A DNA stretch of 10,577 nt from positions 1 through 10,577 of the forward strand of contig PXSL01000021.1 of NCBI GenBank assembly GCA_003022815.1, read 5' to 3'. Under the pieces are notes generated by a model. It saw only the letters and a list, made by a program, of their open reading frames with translations. It had not been told where the DNA came from and did not search any database. This DNA comes from Halobacteriales archaeon SW_5_68_122. GTDB taxonomy: Archaea > Halobacteriota > Halobacteria > Halobacteriales > Haloarculaceae. Both the position numbers and the translations under genes were made by a program. Positions 5,304 to 10,577 of the stretch are shown piece after piece (position 1 is the stretch's first letter; each line of letters opens with the position of its first letter).

Positions 5304-6446
5304 ATGAAGAGCTTCCGGGCCGGCAGTGCCTTCGGCATCCCCATCGAGCTCGACCTCACCTTCCTGCTCATCCTGCCGGTGTTCGCCTACCTCATCGGGC
5401 TCCAGCTCGGCGAGCTGGTCCCGCTTCTGAACGGCACGTTCGGGTTCGGTCTCGACGCCAGCGCGCTGACGGCCACGGCGAGCACCCGGTACGCCATTGG
5501 CGCCGTCGCGGCGCTCGGACTGTTCGTCTGTGTCGTCGCCCACGAGTTCGGCCACTCGCTCGTGGCCCGCCAGTACGGCGTGCCCATTGAGTCGATCACG
5601 CTGTGGCTGCTCGGCGGGGTCGCACGGATGGAGGAGATCCCCGAGGACTGGCGCAAGGAGTTCGCCATCGCCATCGCCGGCCCCGTCGTCTCGGTCGGCG
5701 TCGGCCTCCTCGCGTACGTCGGCTTCCTCCTGACGCCGACCGGCGGGTCCGTCCTCGGGGCCGCGCGCTTCACGCTGGCGTACCTCGCAGTAATGAACGT
5801 CGTGCTCGCGGCATTCAACCTACTGCCGGGGTTCCCGATGGACGGCGGCCGCATCCTGCGGGCGCTGCTCGCCCGGAGCCGGCCCCACGCGAAGGCCACC
5901 CAGCAGGCCGCCATCGCCCTCGCATTCTTCATCTACATCGCGGCGGCCTCCGAGTCGACCCGGACGGCGATGCGGGCCGCCTTCGAGGGGGTGACGGTTC
6001 GGGACGTGATGACGCCCCGCGAGGAGCTGGACATCATTGACCCGACCGTCTCGGTCGCCGACCTCGTCGACCGGATGTTTCGGGAGCGCCACACCGGCTA
6101 CCCGGTCCTCGATGGGGATCGGGTCGTCGGCGTCGTCACCCTATCGGACGCCCGCGAGATCGACGAAATCGAGCGCGACGCCCGCCGCGTCGAGGACGTG
6201 ATGAGCCGCGAACTCCACACCGTCACCCCGGAGACGCCCGTGATGGACGCCTTCGAGACGATGCAGGAGAACGGCGTCGGACGGCTCTTAGTCATGGCGG
6301 ACGACGGGCGCCTCGTCGGGCTCCTCTCGCGGACCGACGTGATGACGGCCCTGGAGATCGTCAAGTCCGGTGGCGACCCGAGCCGTCGACCCGTCGCGGG
6401 CGGGGAGACGGCGGGCGCCGAGGTGCTCGAGCGCGACCGTGCTTGA
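5304..6446 (+). CDS. site-2-type intramembrane metalloprotease (M50) with two CBS domains
   Basis: The product is 380 residues. Zinc site: HEFGH (H80, E81, H84) in a membrane helix and NLLPGFPMDGG (172-182, D180) in a later one, the two signatures of M50/S2P proteases that cut substrates inside the membrane. Membrane segments lie at about 17-35, 62-84, 118-143, 153-176 and 203-215. Two CBS domains follow (about 233-285 and 296-350), each opening with VRDVMTPREE or VEDVMSRELH; CBS pairs usually sense adenine nucleotides. The start at 5304 follows a good TATA box and gives the typical N terminus MKSFRAGSAFGIPIELDLTF. Oddly, KATQQAA at 196-203 runs straight into IALAFFIYIAA; related haloarchaeal proteins, from memory, have about 25 more residues here, including a membrane segment. 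The gene ends 3 bases before the stop of the convergent CinA-like gene. Confidence 0.9.
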   Translation: MKSFRAGSAFGIPIELDLTFLLILPVFAYLIGLQLGELVPLLNGTFGFGLDASALTATASTRYAIGAVAALGLFVCVVAHEFGHSLVARQYGVPIESITLWLLGGVARMEEIPEDWRKEFAIAIAGPVVSVGVGLLAYVGFLLTPTGGSVLGAARFTLAYLAVMNVVLAAFNLLPGFPMDGGRILRALLARSRPHAKATQQAAIALAFFIYIAAASESTRTAMRAAFEGVTVRDVMTPREELDIIDPTVSVADLVDRMFRERHTGYPVLDGDRVVGVVTLSDAREIDEIERDARRVEDVMSRELHTVTPETPVMDAFETMQENGVGRLLVMADDGRLVGLLSRTDVMTALEIVKSGGDPSRRPVAGGETAGAEVLERDRA

Positions 6447-6449
6447 CGC

Positions 6450-7163
6450 TCACTCCGTCGTGTCGACCCGCTCCCGGAGCCACGCCGCCGCGTCCGCCAG
6501 CGCCGCCTCGTTCTCGCCGGTGAGCTTCAGCCGGTTGCGCTCGGCCTCCCGGTCGGGATAGCAGCCGACCGTCACGTCGAACCGGCTCTGGACCGCCTCC
6601 AGGCGCTCGACCAGGTTCGCCTCCGGTTCGGTCGTGTAGAGGATCCGCGAGCGGACGTCGCCGGCGAACGCCCCGGCGACGGACTCGAACATCCGCTCCA
6701 TCTCCGAGGGGATGCCGGGCAGGACGTAGACGTCCTCGAGGACGCATCCGGGCGAGAGCCCGGCCCGGTTGATTAACGGACGGGCACCCTCCGGCAAGGC
6801 CGCCTCGGCGGCGACGTCGACCTCGAGGTTAGGATACTCGTCGGCTACCGCCTCCAGCGTCCGCTCGATGTCCGCCCGGGCGAGGTCGTTCTCGGCGAGC
6901 GGTCGGTCGAAGGCCGCCGCCACGCCGTCCATCGTCACGTCGTCGGGCGTCCCGCCGAGCCCGCCCGTGACGACGACCGCGTCGAAAGCGTCGTTGTACC
7001 GGCCGACGGCGTCGGCGATAACGGATTCCTCGTCGGGCACCGCGAGCATTCGCGCCACCGTCACGCCGCGGTCGGTCAACTGCCGGGCCAGCCACGTCCC
7101 ATTGGTGTTCTCCGTGTCGCCGGCCAGCAGCTCGTCGCCGACGGTGAGTATCGCCGCCTGCAT
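6450..7163 (-). CDS. CinA N-terminal / molybdopterin-binding (MoaB-Mog fold) protein
   Basis: The product is 237 residues. N-terminal TVGDELLAG (7-15) with N19, the phosphate-binding VVTGGLGGTPDDVT (64-77), and LPGIPSEM (148-155) are the signatures of the CinA/MoCF domain. The C-terminal amidohydrolase half of bacterial CinA is absent, so this is the stand-alone archaeal form. It is likely cytosolic and binds a nucleotide or pterin substrate; it could act in nicotinamide-nucleotide repair or cofactor metabolism, which the sequence does not resolve. ATG 7163 is chosen over an in-frame upstream extension to 7502 because MQAAILTVGDELL is the family start and the extension overlaps the HNH gene in another frame. 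A TATA-like CCTAATCATTGG (7182-7193) lies 20-30 bases upstream. It is convergent with the M50 gene, with 3 bases between the stop codons. Confidence 0.9.
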   Translation of the reverse strand: MQAAILTVGDELLAGDTENTNGTWLARQLTDRGVTVARMLAVPDEESVIADAVGRYNDAFDAVVVTGGLGGTPDDVTMDGVAAAFDRPLAENDLARADIERTLEAVADEYPNLEVDVAAEAALPEGARPLINRAGLSPGCVLEDVYVLPGIPSEMERMFESVAGAFAGDVRSRILYTTEPEANLVERLEAVQSRFDVTVGCYPDREAERNRLKLTGENEAALADAAAWLRERVDTTE

Positions 7164-7181
7164 GTCCCTGGGTCGGGGTGA

Positions 7182-7193
7182 CCAATGATTAGG
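7182..7193 (-). promoter_or_regulatory. TATA-like box of the CinA-like gene
   Basis: The minus strand carries CCTAATCATTGG, ending 19 bases before the ATG at 7163, with its core TAATCAT 22-28 bases upstream. This is the leaderless-promoter position. Together with the clear family start it supports ATG 7163. Confidence 0.4.
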
Positions 7194-7294
7194 TCTTCGG
7201 CCCGCGGACCGTGACAGCTGTTCGTCTGGTCTTTCGGCGGCACGAGCGACACCAACTACGTCGTCGGCCAGTCGACTTGATCTCGTAACCCCGA

Positions 7295-8092
7295 TTACAC
7301 TGCCGCCTCCAGTCGCTCTCGGGGAATATGTCCGAACTCCGCCTTCCGGTGGCAGGACGGACACAGCGAGACGACGTTCCCGAGGTAGTGGGCGTCGGTC
7401 TCGGTCGTCGCCGGCGTCTCCACGAACGCCCGGACTGGAACGACGTGGTGGATGTCCGGGTTCCGACCGAGTTCCTCCCGACCCGCCCCACAGATGACGC
7501 ACTCGTGGTCGTCCCGCTCAAGGGCCCTCCGTCGGACCCGGTTCCACCCCTGGCCGTAGTTGGCCTCGGTGCCGCCCTCCCAGTTCGGATGCCCCTCGCC
7601 GGTGAACGCCTCCGAGAGCCACGCGTACTGGCACTCGTCGCTGCAGAAGACGTGATCACTATCGGAAACGCTTCGATGACGGGTGAACGTAGCGCCACAT
7701 TCCCCGCATTCGAGTCTCTTCTCACCACCGGACCAGCGAGGGTTCCGACTACCCGTGATATCCCGGTTATGTCTCCACGTCCCGGTTTCGACACACGTTT
7801 TGCAGTAGCGTCCCGGCTTTTCGGAGGGATAATACTCGAACGTCGCATCACAGATATTACACTTCGTCGTCTCCTTCCCACCCCGATAGTTCGGGTTGTT
7901 CTCGCCCTCGAAAGACACCGACGCGCTCAGACACTCCTCGGAACAGTACTTCTTCTCGTACTCGCTGTAGAATTCCGTTTCACATCGAGCACATTCCCGG
8001 TTCGGCAACCGTTCTCCGTGTGTCGAATCGTGATGGATTCTCAATCTATGACGTGTCTCGAAATGCAACTCGCAATTCGAACAGTCGTGCAT
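7295..8092 (-). CDS. HNH endonuclease with zinc fingers and NPxW-GG repeats (homing-endonuclease-like)
   Basis: The product is 265 residues in clear modules. First is a C2H2 finger (C4, C7, H20, H25). Three Cys4 knuckles follow: C34/C37/C50/C54, C78/C81/C97/C100 and C129/C132/C150/C154. Each knuckle is followed by a short repeat: GENNPNYRGG (63-72), GSRNPRWSGG (114-123) and GEGHPNWEGG (165-174). The C-terminal HNH nuclease has CVIC (198-201), DIHHVVP (213-219) and NVVSLCPSCHRK (239-250). The NPxW-GG repeats resemble the NUMOD3-type DNA-binding motifs of homing endonucleases and HNH proteins of haloviruses. It should cut double-stranded DNA, but the target is unknown. The start is ATG 8092; the longer frame to 8287 would translate tRNA-His. 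It lies 92 bases downstream of tRNA-His on the same strand, and its GC is lower than its flanks, both suggesting acquisition. A TATA-like ACATTATC lies about 30 bases upstream. Confidence 0.88.
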   Translation of the reverse strand: MHDCSNCELHFETRHRLRIHHDSTHGERLPNRECARCETEFYSEYEKKYCSEECLSASVSFEGENNPNYRGGKETTKCNICDATFEYYPSEKPGRYCKTCVETGTWRHNRDITGSRNPRWSGGEKRLECGECGATFTRHRSVSDSDHVFCSDECQYAWLSEAFTGEGHPNWEGGTEANYGQGWNRVRRRALERDDHECVICGAGREELGRNPDIHHVVPVRAFVETPATTETDAHYLGNVVSLCPSCHRKAEFGHIPRERLEAAV

Positions 8093-8168
8093 GGAGATAC
8101 TTTCACTCGTGGTACGAGATAATGTTTTGCCGCAGAATGACGTACAGTTGGCACTCACCGGTGAAGAT

Positions 8169-8182
8169 GTAAAATAAATTAT
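8169..8182 (-). terminator. T-rich tract after tRNA-His
   Basis: Just past the tRNA 3' end the minus strand reads ATAATTTATTTTAC, an unusually T/A-rich run in this genome. Archaeal RNA polymerase stops at T-runs, so this may end the tRNA transcript. It could equally contribute to the spacer before the HNH gene. Composition is the only evidence. Confidence 0.35.
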
Positions 8183-8184
8183 GA

Positions 8185-8256
8185 GTCCGGGTGCGGAAAT
8201 CGAATCCGCTTCCCAGCCACCACAAGGCTGGAGGATACCAATACCCCAACCCGGAC
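8185..8256 (-). tRNA. tRNA-His (GUG)
   Basis: The acceptor TCCGGGT pairs with ACCCGGA, and an encoded G-1 (8256) faces C73 (8185), the identity pair of histidine tRNA. The D-loop has GG (GGGTATTGGTATCCT). The anticodon stem CAGCC/GGCTG holds the loop TTGTGGT, giving GUG with G37. The variable loop is GGAA and the T-arm is GCGGA-TTCGATT-TCCGC. There is no intron and no encoded CCA. A TATA-like CGTATTTGAG lies about 30-40 bases upstream. The HNH endonuclease gene begins 92 bases downstream. I looked for a repeat of this 3' end beyond the HNH gene (7164-7294) and saw none. Confidence 0.95.
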
Positions 8257-8369
8257 ACGCACTCGAAAGTAGCCCAGTGAGGCTCAAATACGTTTCGACT
8301 CTCCCGCCGACCGCTCAGCCGCACGCAGGTCCGTGGGTTTTTGAGCGCCGACCGACTACACCAGACAAC

Positions 8370-8716
8370 GTGGCCATCACCGATAAGATATACGTGAAGA
8401 ACCACCGCCAGCTGGCCTCCCAGCTGGACACGTCGTTCCCAAAGAGCGCCTTCTCCGGGGCGACGCTGGACGTCCTCTTCACCGGCGATGGCATCGCAAA
8501 GCTCGACGAGGCCTCCCGCGACCGGGTGCTGGAGTTCGCCGAGGACTTCCTCGACTGCGACTGCCAGTCCCGCCCCCACTGCGGCTGCCCCCAGCGGTGC
8601 TGTCCTTCCTCGACGACTCCGTCCGGACTATGGAGGCGGCCGAGCGGCTGGCCGGCGTCGACGGGCGCGGAGAGATGCGCGACGCGCTGCGAGAAGGGCG
8701 ACGGGAACTCTCCTAG
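8370..8716 (+). pseudogene. conserved haloarchaeal Cys-rich protein gene with internal deletion/frameshift
   Basis: From GTG 8370 the frame reads MAITDKIYVKNHRQLASQLD, then GATLDVLFTGDG, and a Cys cluster DCDCQSRPHCGCPQR (about residues 62-76). At about 8596 this frame becomes low-complexity nonsense. A different frame then gives VLSFLDDSVRTMEAAERLAG and on to RRELS, ending at TAG 8714-8716. The two parts look like the N- and C-terminal pieces of one haloarchaeal protein of unknown function. From memory, homologs have about 35 residues between CGCPxR and the ILSFL motif, so a deletion that is not a multiple of three is likely. The paired Cys residues (four in DCDC...CGC) suggest metal binding. 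GTG is preferred over upstream codons because the frame before it overlaps tRNA-His. The final CTAG also supplies the stop of the gene on the other strand. Confidence 0.65.
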
Positions 8717-9135
8717 CCGAGCCGGAAGGGCTCCTCTTCGGCCTCGTCGTCGAGCTCCTCCAGCTGAATGACGTCTTCGGCCTCCTGTTCTTCGAGCTCC
8801 TGGCTGAGCTTCGTGACGTACTGCTTGTACTCCTCGAGCTGTTCGCGGAGGTGTTCGGCTTCGAGTTCGAGCCGCTCGTGCTCGCGGACGAAGCTCTTGG
8901 GCACCTCCACATTCGGCGGGAAGCTCTCGCTCGGCGAGGCCGTCTCGGTGGCGCTGCCGCCCGTGAGTTCGTGCTCCGGGACGACCTGGACCTGGCCGTC
9001 GTGGGCCACCAGGGTGTCCACGTAGTCGCGGAACACCGCCGAAAGCGAGATGTCCCGCTCTTCGGCTATCTCCCGCAAGGTCTCGAAGGCGTCCTCGTTG
9101 ACCCGGAAGGAGATGGTTTTGTTCTTGTTGCCCAT
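8713..9135 (-). CDS. ribbon-helix-helix DNA-binding protein with coiled-coil tail
   Basis: The product is 140 residues. Residues 5-12 (NKTISFRV) form the strand and about 14-26 and 29-43 (EDAFETLREIAEE, ISLSAVFRDYVDTLV) the two helices of a ribbon-helix-helix (CopG/Arc-like) domain, which dimerises and reads DNA with the paired strands. A Ser/Thr/Pro-rich linker (about 57-77) leads to a heptad-rich, Glu-rich coiled coil (about 83-128) and a very acidic end (DDEAEEEPFRLG). A transcriptional regulator or chromatin-associated role is the natural inference; the target is unknown. ATG 9135 is favoured over an upstream in-frame codon (9159) because MGNKNKTISFRV starts exactly at the domain. It has a strong TATA box upstream and a GGTGGA purine-rich stretch just before it. 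Its stop codon shares CTAG with the convergent gene. Confidence 0.85.
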   Translation of the reverse strand: MGNKNKTISFRVNEDAFETLREIAEERDISLSAVFRDYVDTLVAHDGQVQVVPEHELTGGSATETASPSESFPPNVEVPKSFVREHERLELEAEHLREQLEEYKQYVTKLSQELEEQEAEDVIQLEELDDEAEEEPFRLG

Positions 9136-9160
9136 ACTGCATCCACCTGGCCGGTCCACA

Positions 9161-9168
9161 CATATAAG
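9161..9168 (-). promoter_or_regulatory. TATA box of the ribbon-helix-helix gene
   Basis: The minus strand reads CCCTTATATG; the TTATATG core lies 26-33 bases before the ATG at 9135. It is the most consensus-like TATA element in the window and favours a short-leader mRNA beginning close to the start codon. Confidence 0.6.
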
Positions 9169-9241
9169 GGTTTGTCAGACGGGCGCATGCTGTCCGGCGG
9201 CCCGTCGTCGGTCGACTGTCGGGCGGGCGGCGGCCGTGGCC

Positions 9242-9871
9242 CTACGCCTCGGCGGCGACCTCGGCGTCCTCCTCGAGGTCCTCGAGGGCGGCGACGGCCT
9301 GGTCGCGGTACACCGAGAGGTCGGGGTCGTACTGGGTCTCGGCCATGGCGGCGTACTCGCCGGGTACGGCGGCTTCGTCGCTCTCCGAGGTTTCTGACGC
9401 CGCTCCCTCGAACGCCTCGATGCGCTCGAGGGTTCGTTCGGCGGTCTCGACGACCCAGCGGTCCCGGGTCGCCGCGTTGACGACCGTGATGGACTCGGGC
9501 CGCAGCGAGACGTTCGTGTCGCCCTCATCGGTCTCGTAGGTGCGGGGCTTGCCGACGACGGCGACGTAGGCCGGCGTCTCCGTCTCCCGGAGCGCTGAGG
9601 CCGCCTCCGGCTGGTACTGACCGGCGTAGCTGAAGAACGTCCCGGTGGGGTCGACGACGCGGCCCCGCCAGTACTCGGAGTCGTCGCCGACGTCCTCGGT
9701 TTCGGTCAGCGTCCCGACGGCGAAGACGCGATTGGCCCGCTCGCCGGTCGGCAGTAGCGAGTAGACGGGCGCGCGCTCGTCGTCGGACTCCTTGAACGTG
9801 TACGATGCGTTGTTGAACTCGGCCGCGAAGGCGCGTCGGGCGACCTCGCGGGTGGGTGCGGATTCACTCAT
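9242..9871 (-). CDS. RPA-associated protein (RPAP, COG3390-like)
   Basis: The product is 209 residues: MSESAPTREVARRAFAAEFN, then TFKESDDERAPVYSLLPTGE, VFAVGTLTE, WRGRVVDPTGTFFSYAGQYQ (68-87), VAVVGKPRTY and an acidic C terminus. This is the OB-fold protein encoded next to RPA in haloarchaea; in Haloferax volcanii, RPA1 and RPA3 each form a complex with such a partner. It should bind single-stranded DNA together with RPA during replication and repair. ATG 9871 overlaps the TAA of rpa (9871-9873) as TAATG, typical of translational coupling. The same ATG is also in frame with the unshifted upstream rpa reading frame, so the window contains a continuous frame joining both proteins (see RPA entry). 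All parts of this gene look intact. Whether it is the RPA1- or RPA3-type partner is not decided; I lean to RPAP3. Confidence 0.88.
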   Translation of the reverse strand: MSESAPTREVARRAFAAEFNNASYTFKESDDERAPVYSLLPTGERANRVFAVGTLTETEDVGDDSEYWRGRVVDPTGTFFSYAGQYQPEAASALRETETPAYVAVVGKPRTYETDEGDTNVSLRPESITVVNAATRDRWVVETAERTLERIEAFEGAASETSESDEAAVPGEYAAMAETQYDPDLSVYRDQAVAALEDLEEDAEVAAEA

Positions 9872-10577
9872 TACAGGGACCTCGCTTTGATCAGCACGCG
9901 CTCGGCGTCGGCCGGCCCGTCGTCGAGCGTCTCGATGTCGTCGGCCAGGACGTACCGGCCCATCGACGACCACCTCCGTGTCGAGGGCGTCCATGGCCAT
10001 CTCCTGGGCCTCCTCGATGCCGATGCCGGTCAGCTCCTCAGTGGCCTCCTGGTCGAAGATGACCTCGTGGACCTCGCCGCCGTCGTCGAGGACGCCCTTG
10101 ATGCGGAGGTCGAACTCGCCCTCGACGTCGCCGTGCTCCGAACAGCGGCCGTTCTGGAGAACGCGGGTGCAGTTCTCCTCCGGACACCGTTTGATGAGCC
10201 CGGAGCCGGACTGGATGTCGACCAGCGCGCCCTTGATCTCGGTAGCGTCGTCGCCGACCTCGACCTCCTCGTCGACCGCCTCGATGGTGGTCGTGGAGTT
10301 GAGCTTCACCGAGAACCGGCCCTCGTACTCGTCGGTGACGAGGTTGCCGAGCCGGTAGACGGCGCCCTCCTCGAGTTCGGACAGGTCGCTCTTGGCCCAC
10401 TTGGTGAACTTGACGGTGCCGGTCTCGTCGCCGAGCAGGCCGACCTGTGCGATGGAGTCCGCCCGCGGCTCCCACAGTTCGACCACCTTGGCGGTCAGGT
10501 CGAGCCACTCCTCGGGAGCGTCGATGTCGGCGACCTCCGCCGCCTGGTCGCCGCCGGCCAGCTGGTCGCGGTTCATG
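9871..10577 (-). pseudogene. RPA single-stranded DNA-binding protein, 5'-partial, frame broken near its end
   Basis: The frame is open from the window edge. The first in-frame ATG (10576, MNRDQLAGGDQAAEV) is probably internal, because haloarchaeal homologs have an N-terminal region before it. Counting from there: an OB fold (about 25-105, with AKVVELWEPRADSIAQVGLL and TGTVKFTKWAKSDL), a zinc finger CPEENC...CSEH (C131, C136, C145, H148), then EFDLRIKGVLDDG and an IFDQEATEELTGIG segment. After DTEVVVD (about 9962) the expected end is found in another frame: MGRYVLADDIETLDDGPADA to IKARSL, stop TAA 9871-9873. From memory homologs have some 15-20 extra residues between these parts, so an internal deletion with frame change is likely. 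Without correction the frame runs through an Arg-rich stretch directly into the RPA-associated protein. It binds single-stranded DNA in replication and repair; RPA3-type is most likely, unproven. Confidence 0.75.

Noticed and set aside
7189..7294. Cys/Arg-rich peptide (WCRSCRRK) in a frame after the HNH stop
   Set aside because: It looks briefly like a zinc motif, but no start, partner Cys pair or family match supports it.
7164..7502. N-terminal extension of the CinA-like protein
   Set aside because: It overlaps the HNH gene and precedes the family start MQAAILTVGDELL and its TATA-like box.
8093..8287. N-terminal extension of the HNH endonuclease
   Set aside because: It would translate tRNA-His; the protein's first zinc finger begins right after ATG 8092.
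1..10577. CRISPR arrays, transposase or integrase genes
   Set aside because: No regularly spaced direct repeats were seen and no frame carries transposase, Cas or integrase motifs.

Overview
The window is chromosomal DNA of a haloarchaeon (class Halobacteria). The evidence is high GC with GC-biased third codon positions, strongly acidic proteins, and TATA-like boxes about 25-30 bases before start codons, as expected for leaderless transcripts. It also holds several haloarchaeal gene families: an RPA/RPA-associated protein pair, a BofA-like membrane protein, an M50 protease with CBS domains and a twin-arginine export signal. The genus cannot be fixed from this sequence.

Layout. 1-408 (-): N-terminal part of a Tat-exported protein. 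481-1274 (-): PD-(D/E)XK nuclease-like gene of the group I intron-associated type, with its domain duplicated and one -1 frameshift. 1413-1596 (-): a tRNA-Pro(UGG) gene and, just past its 3' end, a stray copy of a tRNA 3' end. 1687-2539 (+): BofA-like membrane protein, a small membrane protein interrupted by TGA, and a small winged-helix-like protein. 2578-2658: long palindromic element between convergent genes. 2658-5191 (-): SF2 helicase preceded by a cupin gene. 5304-6446 (+): site-2-type protease with two CBS domains, ending 3 bases from the convergent CinA/MoaB-fold gene (6450-7163, -). 7295-8256 (-): zinc-finger HNH endonuclease just downstream of tRNA-His. 8370-8716 (+): a conserved haloarchaeal Cys-rich protein, apparently internally deleted. 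8713-9135 (-): ribbon-helix-helix protein with a coiled-coil tail. 9242-10577 (-): an RPA-associated protein and RPA, overlapping at TAATG.

The core genes concern nucleic-acid handling (helicase, RPA pair), membrane proteolysis and small regulators. The accessory content clusters at the tRNAs: a nuclease gene and tRNA fragment by tRNA-Pro, and an HNH endonuclease by tRNA-His. Both nuclease genes have visibly lower GC than their neighbours, which fits mobile or selfish origin.

The most striking observation is that several otherwise well-conserved genes carry lesions: a frameshift at ~1070, an in-frame TGA at 2149, probable internal deletions at ~5909 and ~8596, and a frame change at ~9963 that fuses RPA to its partner. 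Either the locus is decaying or the sequence contains assembly or consensus errors; reads would decide. The most interesting biology is the tandem nuclease, whose second domain has lost every predicted catalytic residue.
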